Source of the DNA: Terasakiella pusilla DSM 6293
Lineage (GTDB): Bacteria > Pseudomonadota > Alphaproteobacteria > Rhodospirillales > Terasakiellaceae
Direction: 5' to 3'
DNA: 64,000 bases
NCBI RefSeq assembly: GCF_000688235.1
Contig: NZ_JHYO01000015.1
Coordinates: 1-64,000, forward strand
The notes beneath the pieces were generated by a model that was not told the origin of the DNA, searched no databases, and saw only the letters and a list, made by a program, of their open reading frames with translations. Below, one piece after another: positions 8,936 to 19,585 of the stretch (positions within the stretch are counted from its first letter, which is position 1; each line of letters opens with the position of its first letter). The position numbers and the translations under genes are program-made.

Positions 8936-10585
8936 TTAAATAAATTCTTTCTTCAGTCGTTTCATATATTTCAACAGCCCTTCGGTGGAGGCATCTTCGT
9001 CCATAATCGGCACTTCACCGGTCAGCTTTGGCGTCAGGTCTTTGGCCAACTGCTTGCCCAACTCCACGCCCCACTGGTCGAAGGAATTGATGTTCCAGAT
9101 GATGCCCTGCACAAACACCTTATGTTCGTAAAGCGCCAACAACTGCCCCACGGTAAAAGGAGTCACCAGCGGCAACACCAAAGAATTACTGGGTTTATTA
9201 CCGGGGAAGGTGCGGTGCGCGGCGAGCTTGTCGATACGGTTTTGCGCCATCCCCTTTGCCGCCATTTCCGCGCGGGCTTCTTCTTCGGTTTTTCCCAACA
9301 TCAGGGCTTTGGTCTGAGCCAGGAAGTTGGACAGCAAAATCGTTTGATGTTCGCGCAACGGATGATGGTTGTTCGCCACCCCGATAAAGTCCATCGACAC
9401 ATTCCAGCTCCCTTGATGGAGCAATTGAAAAAAGGAATGTTGCGCATTGGTGCCCGCGTGCCCAAAAATAACCGGCCCCGTGGTGTAATCCACCGGACGC
9501 CCCTGTAAGTCCACGCGCTTGCCATTGCTTTCCATATCCAGCTGCTGGAGATATTGCGGAAAACGGGTCAGGTATTGGTCATAGGGCAAGACCGCATGGG
9601 TGGACCAGCCAAAAAAGTTAGCGTACCACACCCCCAACAACGCCATAATGATCGGCATATTATGTTCAACGGGCGAGGTGCGGAAATGCTCGTCCATCGC
9701 GTGCGCACCTTCCAGCATCTCTTCAAACTTATCAAAGCCGATGACCAGCGCAATCGCCAGCCCAATCGCTGACCAGACCGAATAACGTCCCCCGACCCAA
9801 TCCCAAAACGGGAACATATAGTCCGTATCTATCCCGAAATCGCGGACCTTTTCTTCGTTGGTGGACACGGCAACAAAATGTTTGCGAACCGCCTCCCCGC
9901 CCAAGCGTTTCACCAGCCAAGAACGCGCCGATCTGGCGTTCAGCATGGTTTCCTGTGTGGTGAAGGTTTTGGAGGCGACAATAAACAGCGTGGTTTCCGG
10001 GTCCAGATCCCGCAAGGTCTCCATCAAGTGGGAGCTATCCACGTTGGAGATAAAACGCGGGCTAAGATCATCACGCTGATAACTCCGCAAAGACTGCAAG
10101 GCCATGATCACTCCAAGGTCAGACCCACCGATGCCGATGTTCACCACCGTTTTAATCGGTCGGCCCGTCACCCCGCGCCAATGACCTTTGCGCACATCTT
10201 CACTAAAGCGACGCACTTTGTTTAAGACGGCGCGCACCTCCGGCATCACATCGACACCATCCACCATCATGGGACGTTCAGAACGGTTGCGTAGCGCCAC
10301 GTGAAAGACCGCGCGATCTTCCGTCGAGTTGATATGTTCGCCTGCAAACATTTTGTCGCGCACTTGTTCGACATGGCAGCTTCGGGCCAGATCGCTCAAC
10401 AGCGTCATGGTCTGTTCGGTGATGCGGTTTTTGGAATAATCCAGCAGAATCCCGCTGGAGCGCACCGAGAATTTTTCAAAACGGTCCGTATCCTGCTTAA
10501 ACAGGTCGCGCATATGCAGCGATTTTACATCTTCATAATGGGCTTGAAGGGTTGTCCATGCCGGATTGTCTGTCAGGGCGCTCAT
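8936..10585 (-). CDS. pgi: Glucose-6-phosphate isomerase
   Basis: 549 residues, typical of the long bacterial/eukaryotic PGI type. Visible motifs include [50 protein letters not shown] with the preceding FPFWDWV, and a C-terminal [11 protein letters not shown]. It interconverts glucose-6-phosphate and fructose-6-phosphate in the cytoplasm. The gap to the upstream exporter gene is largely occupied by that gene's terminator, leaving about 23 bases, so a promoter for pgi would have to overlap the terminator hairpin. mutL follows directly. Confidence 0.97.
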   Translation of the reverse strand: MSALTDNPAWTTLQAHYEDVKSLHMRDLFKQDTDRFEKFSVRSSGILLDYSKNRITEQTMTLLSDLARSCHVEQVRDKMFAGEHINSTEDRAVFHVALRNRSERPMMVDGVDVMPEVRAVLNKVRRFSEDVRKGHWRGVTGRPIKTVVNIGIGGSDLGVIMALQSLRSYQRDDLSPRFISNVDSSHLMETLRDLDPETTLFIVASKTFTTQETMLNARSARSWLVKRLGGEAVRKHFVAVSTNEEKVRDFGIDTDYMFPFWDWVGGRYSVWSAIGLAIALVIGFDKFEEMLEGAHAMDEHFRTSPVEHNMPIIMALLGVWYANFFGWSTHAVLPYDQYLTRFPQYLQQLDMESNGKRVDLQGRPVDYTTGPVIFGHAGTNAQHSFFQLLHQGSWNVSMDFIGVANNHHPLREHQTILLSNFLAQTKALMLGKTEEEARAEMAAKGMAQNRIDKLAAHRTFPGNKPSNSLVLPLVTPFTVGQLLALYEHKVFVQGIIWNINSFDQWGVELGKQLAKDLTPKLTGEVPIMDEDASTEGLLKYMKRLKKEFI

Positions 10586-10608
10586 TGTCCTGCTTCATTC
10601 GTGATTTG

Positions 10609-10673
10609 AAAAAAAATCAGCCTAAACGCTTTTTGAGGGAAAGGGAATCCCTCAAGCGCGATTTCGTTTAGGC
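10609..10673 (-). terminator. Nested-hairpin intrinsic terminator of the EamA gene
   Basis: GCCTAAACG (10620-10628) pairs with CGTTTAGGC (10665-10673), and inside it TTGAGGGA (10633-10640) pairs with TCCCTCAA (10648-10655). On the minus strand the outer stem is followed by a run of eight T. The outer arm contains the stop codon of the EamA gene. Confidence 0.8.
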
Positions 10674-11555
10674 ATTTTTCTTGGTAACCAGATAAATGCC
10701 GCTAAAGATCATCACAATCCCATAATAATGATAGGTTTGCAGATGTTCGCCAAGCAAAAGCATCGCTAAAACCGCGCCAAATACCGGCATCAAATTCAAG
10801 AATGTCCCTGCCACATTCGCCCCGACCAGTTCCACACCCCGGTTCCAGCATAACAACGACAACACGGACGGAAAAATGCCGATATAGCCAAAGGCCAGCA
10901 CCGTATTACGGTTTAAGACAATCTCCGCACCCGTCGACATTTCCCAGCCATAAAGCGGGATCAAAAAGATAATCCCCGCAATCACCAACGCATAGGTAAA
11001 CCCAAATCGCGACAGACCCGCAGGGATTTTTGCCAACAGGACCGTATAAACCGCCCAGACAAAGACCGCACCCAAGATGATTAAATCACCGGGGTTGAAA
11101 TCCAATGTGGAAAAGGTCGCCACATCCCCACGCAACACGACCCAGCTCACCCCCACCAAAGACAGGGCCATCCCGACCACCCCCAGCGGATTAAGGCCTT
11201 TGCGCAGGATCACAACGGAGAAAAAGAGCGTCACAACCGGGATGGCCGCCTGCACCAAGGAGGTATTGACCACATTGGTATAATGCAATCCCCAATAAAG
11301 CAGCATGTTAAACATCGTGATGCTGAGAAAGCCCTGCACCGCCAGATAAGGGATATGTTGACGCAAGATATGGAGATCGTTTTTAAACGCCTTCAAACAG
11401 ATCGGCGTCAAAATCACCAGTGCAATCACCCAGCGCCAGAACACCATGCCAATGGGCGGTAAATCCGTTGCAAAAGCGCGCCCCACGACCGAGTTCCCTG
11501 CCCAGAACAAAACAGCTAACGACAACAGCACATAAGGATGCAGGAAAATACGCAC
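10668..11555 (-). CDS. EamA/DMT-family transporter
   Basis: 295 residues with about ten membrane segments arranged as two EamA repeats, for example FWAGNSVVGRAFATDLPPIG and FWRWVIALVILTP in the first and LIILGAVFVWAVYTVLLAKI and GANVAGTFLNLMPVFGAVLA in the second. Members of the drug/metabolite transporter superfamily export small metabolites such as amino acids or nucleosides; the substrate here cannot be told from sequence. It stands alone, with its own terminator and about 105 bases between its start and the HD-GYP gene. Confidence 0.85.
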   Translation of the reverse strand: MRIFLHPYVLLSLAVLFWAGNSVVGRAFATDLPPIGMVFWRWVIALVILTPICLKAFKNDLHILRQHIPYLAVQGFLSITMFNMLLYWGLHYTNVVNTSLVQAAIPVVTLFFSVVILRKGLNPLGVVGMALSLVGVSWVVLRGDVATFSTLDFNPGDLIILGAVFVWAVYTVLLAKIPAGLSRFGFTYALVIAGIIFLIPLYGWEMSTGAEIVLNRNTVLAFGYIGIFPSVLSLLCWNRGVELVGANVAGTFLNLMPVFGAVLAMLLLGEHLQTYHYYGIVMIFSGIYLVTKKNA

Positions 11556-11660
11556 GGCTCATCCAATACAACAGGAGATAACAAAGCAGCGAATGAGGCT
11601 TTTAGAATGTCCGACGCAGAAAGTCCAGTTTTGCATCCACTGGAAAATTCAACCGATCTT

Positions 11661-13451
11661 TTATTCCGCCGCTTTAGACGGCAGGTAATCGGTGATATCC
11701 ACCTCGTCTATCTGTTCCGGTTTCAGGAATTTCTCTGCATAGTGCTTATATGTTCCGCTTACGAGAAACAGTTCAAACAGATCTGCGTCCAGATGCTGAT
11801 CCTTCACCATAAAGGACATGATCTTTAACGATTGCGACAAGGTTTTCGGCAGTTTGTAGGGGCGATCCGCAGCGGTCAAAGCTTCAAAAACATCCGCGAT
11901 TGCCATCATACGCGCAGGTAACGACATGTCAGCACCCGTCAATTGACGCGGATAGCCGGTGCCATTCATTTTTTCATGATGCCCGCCGGCATATTCCGGC
12001 ACACGGCTGAGGTATCTTGGGAAGGGGAGCTGTTCCAGCATAATGATCGTCTGGATCATATGGTCATTGATCTTGAAGCGGTCTTCTTCGGTCAGCGTAC
12101 CGGCCTTGACTTTCAGGTTATAAAGTTCGCCCTGATTATAAAGATTTTGTGGTGGCGTAACTTTAAAGCCAAACGGGTTATCCTCTTCAAACAGGGATTT
12201 ATCTTTACGCGCAAAAATATGGTGGGGCTGATCGGACAATAACTTTTCCATCACCGGCAGGGCAGGTTCTGCGCCCAACGCCTGTTTACGGGTCAATTCC
12301 TCATGCCCGATACCTAAGCGATCCGACAGGGTGCGGGTCCATGTTTCCTTGGCGATTTCGTCCAGTCGGGCCATGCGTTCAGGTGCCATAAACTCCCCGC
12401 CCACATTACATTCAGCCACAAAAGCAAAATCATCATCAAGTTGGGGAAGGCGGTCCTGAAACGCTTGATCCAGCGCCTGCTTTTCAGCACCGTCATCCGT
12501 TTTCGCCAACTTTTTCAGATAGTCGATTTCCGCATCCCGCTTCAGGACTTCAAAGCGCATCCGAACTTCATGAATGCGGTCATAGATGGTTTCAAGTTTG
12601 GTTGCTTTATCGACAATATATTCAGGGGTGGTGACTTTACCACAGTCATGGAGAAGGCCGGCAATATGAAGCTCATATTGTTCTTCTTCCGTCATATGGA
12701 AACCCGCGAAGGTACCCTCTTTCTGCTTGATCGCGGCCTCTGCCAACATATCCGTTAATTCAGGCACACGTTGACAGTGTCCCCCTGTATAGGCGGATTT
12801 GGCATCAATCGCCCCGGCAATCAATTCAATGAAAGACACAAGCAACTGTTTTTGAGCTTCGACCAGCAACTGATTGTCCAGTGCAATCGCGGCTTGCGCG
12901 GCCAAAGCTTCGACAAAAGGTTGCAACTCCGCATCAAAGGGGATGACCTCGCCCGTGTCACAGTCCTGCGCGTTCAACAACTGCAAGACCGCAATCACGC
13001 GACCTTCGTTATTATACAGCGGCACCGTTAAAAAAGATTGCGACCGATAGCCCGTCGCTTCATCAAACTTTTTTGTCCCTTGAAAGTCAAAGCCCTCAAA
13101 TTCATACGCGTCGTCGATGCTTATGGTATGTTTGGACAAGGCACAATAAGACGCAACGTTTTTGCGGTTTTCTTCCCCTGTTTCGGCGTCATACAGCTCA
13201 ACAGGCGGCAGCATGATCTCATTGCCCGACGTGCCACCATTATAAATGTTCAGACTGTCATTGCGCATGATCTCGAAGCGCAACCGCTTATCGTCATCAA
13301 CCATACGATAAAGCGTGCCGCCGTCGGCGTTGCACATGGATTTAGCTTCGTTCAGAATCTTTTCCATAAGGCGCACGGAATTGCGCTCGGTTGATAAGGT
13401 CAAGCCAATATCAAGTAGCTTTTTGAAACGATCTACAGTTCCGTCTGCCAT
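11661..13451 (-). CDS. GAF / HD-GYP domain protein (likely c-di-GMP phosphodiesterase)
   Basis: 596 residues, no membrane segments. Residues about 20-195 resemble a GAF sensor domain (ICNADGGTLYRM in the form MCNADGGTLYRM, later SFLTVPLYNNEGRVIAVLQL). The HD-GYP domain follows with YTGGHCQRV, HIAGLLHDCGKVTTPEYI and the hallmark HHEKMNGTGYPRQL, ending in ADVFEALTAADRPYK. A large charged segment (about 150 residues) separates the HD and GYP halves, longer than in most family members. HD-GYP proteins hydrolyse c-di-GMP using a two- or three-iron site; the residues needed are present. Likely a cytosolic ligand-regulated phosphodiesterase; ligand unknown. Confidence 0.88.
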   Translation of the reverse strand: MADGTVDRFKKLLDIGLTLSTERNSVRLMEKILNEAKSMCNADGGTLYRMVDDDKRLRFEIMRNDSLNIYNGGTSGNEIMLPPVELYDAETGEENRKNVASYCALSKHTISIDDAYEFEGFDFQGTKKFDEATGYRSQSFLTVPLYNNEGRVIAVLQLLNAQDCDTGEVIPFDAELQPFVEALAAQAAIALDNQLLVEAQKQLLVSFIELIAGAIDAKSAYTGGHCQRVPELTDMLAEAAIKQKEGTFAGFHMTEEEQYELHIAGLLHDCGKVTTPEYIVDKATKLETIYDRIHEVRMRFEVLKRDAEIDYLKKLAKTDDGAEKQALDQAFQDRLPQLDDDFAFVAECNVGGEFMAPERMARLDEIAKETWTRTLSDRLGIGHEELTRKQALGAEPALPVMEKLLSDQPHHIFARKDKSLFEEDNPFGFKVTPPQNLYNQGELYNLKVKAGTLTEEDRFKINDHMIQTIIMLEQLPFPRYLSRVPEYAGGHHEKMNGTGYPRQLTGADMSLPARMMAIADVFEALTAADRPYKLPKTLSQSLKIMSFMVKDQHLDADLFELFLVSGTYKHYAEKFLKPEQIDEVDITDYLPSKAAE

Positions 13452-13599
13452 AAACAGCGTTCTCTCAAGGTTTTATTGGACGAATCTTATAGACAGTATC
13501 CTGCGCATAAATTCGCTTTATTAGTTCTTTAGTGGAGTTCAGTAACCCTAAGTAAATATATCAAAGTTTCACAAGCAGATACAAAAAATTCTAAAAAAT

Positions 13600-13911
13600 C
13601 TAGTGAACCGAGACTTGAGGGCTACCTAATTCCACCTCAGAGTAAATTGCCAATGTGATTTCAACATAGTCCACCAACGCCTGCAATTGCACAACCGGAT
13701 TAATTGTATGACAGTCGGGGTCCTTCTCGATGAGTTCATTTACAAAAGACAAATCATCTTCGCTGTGATGTAGAACACAGAAAAAATCACCATAAAGCTC
13801 CGCAACCAGATCGGGAGCACGAAAACGCGCATAATCCGGCTGATTGTGGCCGGTCAATAAATTTTTCAATAAAGACTGTAAAAGTGTTTTTGTAATTTGG
13901 GCCGGAATCAT
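13600..13911 (-). CDS. Hypothetical protein, 103 residues
   Basis: Not recognised. It begins MIPAQITKTLLQSLLKNL and is acidic and probably all-helical, with no signal peptide or membrane segment. AAGGAG lies about ten bases before the ATG, which supports it as a real gene. The codon pattern is somewhat more A/T-rich than in the neighbours. It stands between the HD-GYP gene (same strand, about 150 bases downstream) and divergent ubiD. Confidence 0.6.
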   Translation of the reverse strand: MIPAQITKTLLQSLLKNLLTGHNQPDYARFRAPDLVAELYGDFFCVLHHSEDDLSFVNELIEKDPDCHTINPVVQLQALVDYVEITLAIYSEVELGSPQVSVH

Positions 13912-14004
13912 CTTTTTTGCGCTCCTTGTTCAAGAAAAATCTGTAAGTCTGCCTCACAGCTTGTTATGAGAAGACCTGAACGTTTTTTCTTAAAGGGTTA
14001 AACC

Positions 14005-15513
14005 ATGCCGTTTTCTTCCTTACGCGACTTTATGGACAAGCTGGAACGCGAAGACCGTCTGGTCCGCATCAAGGAACCGATCTCTCCCGTTCTGGAAATG
14101 ACCGAGATCCAGACTCGCCTGCTCGCAGAAGAAGGTCCGGCGGTTCTGTTTGAAAATGTCGTCAAAGAAGATGGCACCCCTTATGACATGCCCGTACTGG
14201 TCAACCTGTTTGGCACCGTGGAACGCGTGGCTTGGGGGATGGACCGCGAACCGTCGCAGTTGCGCGAAGTCGGGGAAACACTGGCGTTTTTAAAACAGCC
14301 GGAACCGCCGGGCGGGTTTAAAGAGGCGCTTAAGCTGCTGCCTCTTGCCAAAACCGTCATGTCCATGAAACCCAAGACCGTGCGCAAAGCGCCCTGTCAG
14401 GAAGTTGTCTTGGAAGGTGATGACATTGATCTGTCCAAACTGCCGATCCAGACCTGCTGGCCGGGAGAGCCTGCACCGCTGATCACCTGGCCTTTGGTCG
14501 TAACCCGCGGACCTGATAACGGCAAAACGGACGATTTCAACCTCGGCATCTATCGTATGCAGGTATTGGGCAAGGACCGCTGCATCATGCGCTGGCTGAA
14601 ACACCGTGGCGGGGCACAGCATTTCAAACGCTGGGTCGATAAAAACAACGCCCCCATGCCTGCTGCCATCGTCCTTGGCGCTGATCCGGGGACCATCTTG
14701 GCGGCAGTGACACCTGTGCCGGATACCCTATCGGAATATCAATTTGCCGGCCTGCTGCGCGGCAAAAAGGTCGAACTGGTCGATTGTAAGACCGTCCCGC
14801 TGAAAGTCCCTGCCGAAGCCGAGATCGTGCTGGAAGGCTATGTGCGCCATGATGAAGAGGCCGCCGAAGGACCGTACGGCGATCACACCGGCTATTACAA
14901 CAGCGTGGAAAACTTTCCCGTCTTTGAGATCAGCGCCATCACCATGCGCAAAAAACCGATCTTCCTCTCCACCTTCACAGGGCGCCCGCCAGATGAACCG
15001 AGCGTGCTGGGCGAAGCTTTGAACGATGTGTTCGTGCCCTTGCTGCAACAACAGTTCCCCGAAATTGTGGACTTTTGGCTACCACCAGAAGCGTGCTCCT
15101 ATCGTGTGGCCGTGGTGTCGATCAAAAAAGCCTATCCCGGTCACGCCAAACGTGTCTTGATGGGATGCTGGTCCTTCTTGCGTCAATTTATGTATACCAA
15201 GTTCATCATCGTGGTGGATGATGATATCGATGCGCGTGACTGGAAAGACGTCTGGTGGGCGGTGTCCACCCGCATGGACCCGGTGCGCGATACCATGTTG
15301 GTTGAAAATACCCCGATTGATTATCTTGATTTTGCCTCCCCCGAAAGCGGGTTAGGCGGCAAGGTCGGTTGGGATGCCACCAACAAGATGGGTAATGAAA
15401 CCCACCGTGAATGGGGCACCAAAATCTACATGGACCAAGACGTGGTCGATAAGGTCAGCGATATGTGGGACAAACTGGGTCTGCCGGGGTCCGGCAAGCC
15501 GATTTGGAAATAA
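14005..15513 (+). CDS. ubiD: UbiD-family decarboxylase (ubiquinone synthesis)
   Basis: 502 residues, the standard length. Recognisable segments are [40 protein letters not shown], the E-x-P-rich segment [12 protein letters not shown] and [14 protein letters not shown]. UbiD decarboxylates 3-octaprenyl-4-hydroxybenzoate using prenylated FMN supplied by UbiX; ubiX is not in this window. The ATG follows AAAGGG by about seven bases. pmbA follows 75 bases downstream on the same strand. Confidence 0.94.
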   Translation: MPFSSLRDFMDKLEREDRLVRIKEPISPVLEMTEIQTRLLAEEGPAVLFENVVKEDGTPYDMPVLVNLFGTVERVAWGMDREPSQLREVGETLAFLKQPEPPGGFKEALKLLPLAKTVMSMKPKTVRKAPCQEVVLEGDDIDLSKLPIQTCWPGEPAPLITWPLVVTRGPDNGKTDDFNLGIYRMQVLGKDRCIMRWLKHRGGAQHFKRWVDKNNAPMPAAIVLGADPGTILAAVTPVPDTLSEYQFAGLLRGKKVELVDCKTVPLKVPAEAEIVLEGYVRHDEEAAEGPYGDHTGYYNSVENFPVFEISAITMRKKPIFLSTFTGRPPDEPSVLGEALNDVFVPLLQQQFPEIVDFWLPPEACSYRVAVVSIKKAYPGHAKRVLMGCWSFLRQFMYTKFIIVVDDDIDARDWKDVWWAVSTRMDPVRDTMLVENTPIDYLDFASPESGLGGKVGWDATNKMGNETHREWGTKIYMDQDVVDKVSDMWDKLGLPGSGKPIWK

Positions 15514-15588
15514 CGCCCTTGCCAGAAGTTTTCAGGCGGATATCTTAAAGACCAGACACAAAGACAATTGGATAAAGAGACAACACAC

Positions 15589-16938
15589 ATGAGCCAACAT
15601 CAAAAAAACCTCGACCTTCTAAGCGATATTGTCAAAAAAGCACAAGGTCTAGGGGCAGACGCCGCCGATGCGGTCATGGTGGAAGGCACGTCGCTGTCTT
15701 TATCCCAACGTCTGGGTAAACCGGAAAATCTGGAACGTTCCGAAGGTCAAGACCTTGGATTGCGCGTCCTCATCGGACAACGCCAAGCCATCGTTTCCTC
15801 CAGCGACTTAAAAACCGATGCGTTAAACGAACTGGTAGAACGCGCCATTGCCATGGCCCGCGTCGTACCGGAAGATACCTTCTGCGGCCTTGCTGATCCT
15901 GACCAGTTGGCAACGGAATTTCCCGATGTCGATGGCTATGATCCCTATGAGCCGGACGAACAAACCCTGATCTCCTGGGCGACCAAAGCCGAAGATGCCG
16001 CCCGTTCGGTTGACGGCGTGACAAATTCCGAAGGTGCAGAGGCCGGATGGGGCCGCCACGACGTTGCCATCGTGGGCAGCAATGGTTTATCCCATGCCTA
16101 CACCTCATCGGGTTGTTCCATTAGTGCCTCCATCTTGGCAGGGGAAGGCACGGCGATGGAACGTGACTACGACTATTCAACAGCCGTGTATGCGTCTGAC
16201 CTGACCGACCCGGAAACCATCGGGCGCACAGCGGGGGAAAAAGCAGTTGCCCGCCTGAACCCACGCAAAGTTGCCACCCAAAAAGTCCCCATCATTTATT
16301 CACGCCGGGTCTCCGCAGGTTTGCTCGGCCATCTCAGCGGGGCGATCAACGGCAGCTCCATCTCACGCGGGACAAGTTTCTTAAAAGACAAGATGGGAGA
16401 GCAGATCTTTGCCTCCAACATTACTATTGTGGATGACCCGCACCGCAAACGCGGCCTGCGTTCCAAACCCATCGATGGCGAAGGTCTAGCCAACAAAAAA
16501 CGTAACTTCGTTGAAGACGGCGTGCTGCAAAGCTGGATTCTGGATTTACGCACAGCCCGTCAATTGGGGCTGGAAAGCACGGGCCATGCCGCACGCGGCA
16601 CCGGCTCTGCCCCCTCACCCAGCACCACAAACTTTTATATGGAAGCTGGCGAGCTTAGCCCTGAAGACTTGATGGCCGACATCAAGGAAGGATTCTACGT
16701 TACCGAATTGATCGGCATGGGTGTCAACGGCGTGACGGGGGATTATAGCCGGGGGGCGGCCGGTTTCTGGATTGAAAATGGCAAGATCAGCTATCCGGTC
16801 AGCGAATTGACCATCGCAGGCAATCTGAAAGACATGTTCCTGAACCTGACGCCTGCCAGCGATCTGGAATTCCGCTATGGCACCAACGCCCCGACAGTGC
16901 GACTAGAAGGTCTTACGGTTGCCGGACAATCGGCTTAA
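15589..16938 (+). CDS. pmbA: TldD/PmbA family metalloprotease subunit PmbA (TldE)
   Basis: 449 residues from the ATG at 15589 (MSQHQKNLDLL), preferred over a TTG start seven codons earlier because AAAGAGA precedes it. PmbA signatures include ERSEGQDLGLRVLIGQRQA, VASGLLGHL in the form RRVSAGLLGHLSGAINGSSI, the GTGSAPSPSTTNFYMEAG segment, and GMGVNGVTGDYSRGAAGFWI. With TldD it forms a heterodimeric zinc protease that degrades unfolded or small peptides and matures modified peptides such as microcin B17. tldD is not in the window. The 3' end overlaps the convergent kinase-like gene by 26 bases. Confidence 0.93.
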   Translation: MSQHQKNLDLLSDIVKKAQGLGADAADAVMVEGTSLSLSQRLGKPENLERSEGQDLGLRVLIGQRQAIVSSSDLKTDALNELVERAIAMARVVPEDTFCGLADPDQLATEFPDVDGYDPYEPDEQTLISWATKAEDAARSVDGVTNSEGAEAGWGRHDVAIVGSNGLSHAYTSSGCSISASILAGEGTAMERDYDYSTAVYASDLTDPETIGRTAGEKAVARLNPRKVATQKVPIIYSRRVSAGLLGHLSGAINGSSISRGTSFLKDKMGEQIFASNITIVDDPHRKRGLRSKPIDGEGLANKKRNFVEDGVLQSWILDLRTARQLGLESTGHAARGTGSAPSPSTTNFYMEAGELSPEDLMADIKEGFYVTELIGMGVNGVTGDYSRGAAGFWIENGKISYPVSELTIAGNLKDMFLNLTPASDLEFRYGTNAPTVRLEGLTVAGQSA

Positions 16939-17689
16939 GCGCGTTATACACCAACAAGCTTTCGCGCACATCACGCCCCAGCTTCTTGCGGAACGGATTA
17001 AGGATCACCGCAAGAATACCGATAAACCGCATCACATGACGAATATGCGGCCACACGGTCTTTGGGGCTTGGGCGCGATAAGCGGTTAACAAACGGGTGA
17101 GCAACTGGCCTGAGCCGTCATCAAAGCGTACAACCGACACCAGAAAACGCAACACATCACGCGCTTGGGCGGCTTCGCATCCCATGGCTTCGCCCACGCC
17201 TTCTTCAAAATCGATAAAGCCAACTTCCCCGTCTGGGGAAAGCACCATATCGCGCAACTGCCCGGTGCCGTGCCAGCCACCTTTTTGATGCAGCAATGCC
17301 AAACTTTCGATGGCGCGGATCAGCAAGGGTTCCTTGTCATCGCGTTTTTGAACTTCATCAAAGACACAAGGGCCGATGTCACTCAGCAACAACCAACCCG
17401 GTTGACGCGCAATCACCTTGGGCACCAAAACGCCGCGCTTTGCCACATGTTCCAAACGGGCGGCTTCTTCATCCAGCCCTTGTTGACCGGAAGCTGACAC
17501 GGTGGAGCGCAGCAATTCAATGCGGGTGAGGCCCGCAAAGATATCCTGTACCTTGTGCCAGATGTTGCGCTGACATGTCAGTGAAATTTTGATCCAGTAG
17601 CGCTGCCCGTCCCAGTCGATGGGAACACTGCGCGCAGGAACACCGCGATCAACGTAGTCCTGAACTGCTTTGATAAGTCCGTTTTGCAT
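16913..17689 (-). CDS. Kinase-fold protein of the lipopolysaccharide-kinase/BUD32-like group
   Basis: 258 residues. The middle of the protein shows GWHGTGQLRDMVLSPDG followed by VGFIDFEEGVGEAMG, arranged like the catalytic loop and DFG motif of small kinases related to WaaP/KdkA and RIO/BUD32. The canonical loop Asp and Asn (HGDxxxxN) are replaced, as HGTGQLRD; similar HG....RDM loops occur in a proteobacterial family of this fold, so activity is uncertain. The position directly before the lipid A/Kdo operon, divergent with a 72-base gap, makes a role in LPS core phosphorylation attractive, but that is inference. Confidence 0.6.
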   Translation of the reverse strand: MQNGLIKAVQDYVDRGVPARSVPIDWDGQRYWIKISLTCQRNIWHKVQDIFAGLTRIELLRSTVSASGQQGLDEEAARLEHVAKRGVLVPKVIARQPGWLLLSDIGPCVFDEVQKRDDKEPLLIRAIESLALLHQKGGWHGTGQLRDMVLSPDGEVGFIDFEEGVGEAMGCEAAQARDVLRFLVSVVRFDDGSGQLLTRLLTAYRAQAPKTVWPHIRHVMRFIGILAVILNPFRKKLGRDVRESLLVYNALKPIVRQP

Positions 17690-17761
17690 GGGCGAAGCTT
17701 TAATCTACTTTAGCCTGAAATACAAGCAAGCACATGAAGGTATGGCACATTCTCAAATCAC

Positions 17762-19585
17762 ATGGTAATGTGCGCGCCATCCCTGATGAATAGGAAGGAT
17801 TTCCCGACTTTGGAACCAGAACATAAGCTGGATAGCCGCACTTTTCCTTTGATGAAACGCATCATCATCGAAAATGTGTTGCCCTATAAAACGCAATTGA
17901 TCATCGCCCTGATTTTCATGGCCGTCTCGTCGGCTTCCGCCGCACTCAGTATGTGGTTGCTGAAACCGGTTGTGGACGAGATTTTCATTGCGAAAAACAC
18001 AGATATGCTCTGGAGTGTCGGGGTCGGAATCATCTTCGTCTTTATCATCAAGGGCGTGTCCCAATTTGGGCAAGCCGCCACCATGTCGTGGATGGGCCTG
18101 CGCATTGTGACCGACCTTCAGGTGCGGCTCTATGACCATCTGATGAAGATGGACCTGTCCTTTTTCCATGCCAATCCCAGTGGCACGCTTGTCTCGCGCT
18201 TTATGACCGATGCGGTGTTGATGCGGAATACCGCAACCAAGGTGTTAACCAGCGCCGGTAAAGACGTGACCTTGTTAATCGGCATGATCGCGGTCATGTT
18301 GATCACCAACTGGCAGCTGGCGCTTTTTGCCCTGATCGTCTTTCCCATCACCATTGGTCCGGTCCTTAAGATCGGCAAGCGCATCCGTAAAGTCAGCACC
18401 AATACGCAGATCGAGTTTGGCAAAATCCTGACTTTCCTCACCCAGAGCATTTCCAGCGTGCGCCACGTTAAAGCCTATCGGATGGAACAGTATGAACGTG
18501 CCCAGATGCGCGGTCATACGGAAAATATCCGCCGACTGGTGTTTAAATCCGAACGCACGAAAGCCCTGAACTCCCCGATTATGGAGACGGTCATCGGTTT
18601 CACCGTCGCCTCCGTCATCGTCTATAGCGGTTATCAGGTCATCGACGGCGTCAAAACACCCGGTGACTTTTTCGCCTTCCTCGCCTCGGCCTTTAGTGCC
18701 TATGAGCCTGCAAAACGTCTGGCGCATTTAAACTCGGAAATGCAGGCCGGTCTTGCCGGCGCTGTGCGTCTGTTTAACCTACACGCCACTAAACCAAACA
18801 TTAAAGACGCAGAAAATGCCCGTGATCTTGACGTGAAAGGAGGCGAGATTGCCTTTAACAATGTCAGCTTTAATTATGAGGACGGCACCGCCGCCCTGAA
18901 AGACGTCGACATCCACATCCCCGCAGGCAAAACCGTTGCGCTGGTCGGGCCAAGTGGCGCGGGCAAATCCACCGTGCTAAATCTGGTTCCACGTTTTTAC
19001 AATATCAATGCGGGCAAAATCACCATTGATGGGCAGGATGTGGCGAGTGTCAAGCTGGGGTCTTTGCGCAAATCCTGCGCCCTTGTCAGTCAGGAAACCG
19101 TGTTGTTTGACGATACCGTGCGCGCCAATATCGCCTATGGTAAAATCGATGCCACGGAAGACGAAATCATCGCTGCCGCCAAACATGCTGCCGCCCACGA
19201 CTTTATCATGGCCCTGCCGGAAGGGTATGACACAGTTGTCGGGGAAGACGGGGTGAAACTGTCCGGCGGTCAGCGCCAACGTGTCTCCATCGCGCGTGCC
19301 ATGTTGAAAAATTCCCCGATCCTGTTGCTGGATGAAGCCACCTCCGCCCTTGATACGGAGAGCGAGCGCAAAGTCCAAAACGCCTTGCAAGAATTGATGA
19401 AGGATCGCACCACTCTGGTCATCGCCCACCGCTTGTCCACCGTGGTTGATGCGGACCTGATCTATGTCATCGACAAAGGGCAAGTTGCCGAACAGGGCAC
19501 CCACAGCCAATTGATTCAGCAAGACGGTATCTACGCGAAACTGTACGCCATGCAATTTAGTGAAGAAGAGACGCAAAAGGCATGA
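17762..19585 (+). CDS. msbA: MsbA-like ABC transporter (lipid A export), fused TMD-NBD
   Basis: 607 residues. The N-terminal half is a six-helix type I ABC exporter domain (SMWLLKPVVDEIFIAKNT; FFHANPSGTLVSRFMTDAVL). The C-terminal nucleotide-binding domain has Walker A GPSGAGKS, signature LSGGQRQR, Walker B ILLLDEATSALD and the H-loop IAHRLSTV. It heads an operon of lipid A and Kdo genes, so flipping of lipid A-core across the inner membrane is the likely job; it is a half-transporter and should act as a dimer. The start is not certain: the first ATG gives about 30 extra residues before MKRIIIENVLPYK, and no strong ribosome site marks any candidate. Confidence 0.88.
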   Translation: MVMCAPSLMNRKDFPTLEPEHKLDSRTFPLMKRIIIENVLPYKTQLIIALIFMAVSSASAALSMWLLKPVVDEIFIAKNTDMLWSVGVGIIFVFIIKGVSQFGQAATMSWMGLRIVTDLQVRLYDHLMKMDLSFFHANPSGTLVSRFMTDAVLMRNTATKVLTSAGKDVTLLIGMIAVMLITNWQLALFALIVFPITIGPVLKIGKRIRKVSTNTQIEFGKILTFLTQSISSVRHVKAYRMEQYERAQMRGHTENIRRLVFKSERTKALNSPIMETVIGFTVASVIVYSGYQVIDGVKTPGDFFAFLASAFSAYEPAKRLAHLNSEMQAGLAGAVRLFNLHATKPNIKDAENARDLDVKGGEIAFNNVSFNYEDGTAALKDVDIHIPAGKTVALVGPSGAGKSTVLNLVPRFYNINAGKITIDGQDVASVKLGSLRKSCALVSQETVLFDDTVRANIAYGKIDATEDEIIAAAKHAAAHDFIMALPEGYDTVVGEDGVKLSGGQRQRVSIARAMLKNSPILLLDEATSALDTESERKVQNALQELMKDRTTLVIAHRLSTVVDADLIYVIDKGQVAEQGTHSQLIQQDGIYAKLYAMQFSEEETQKA

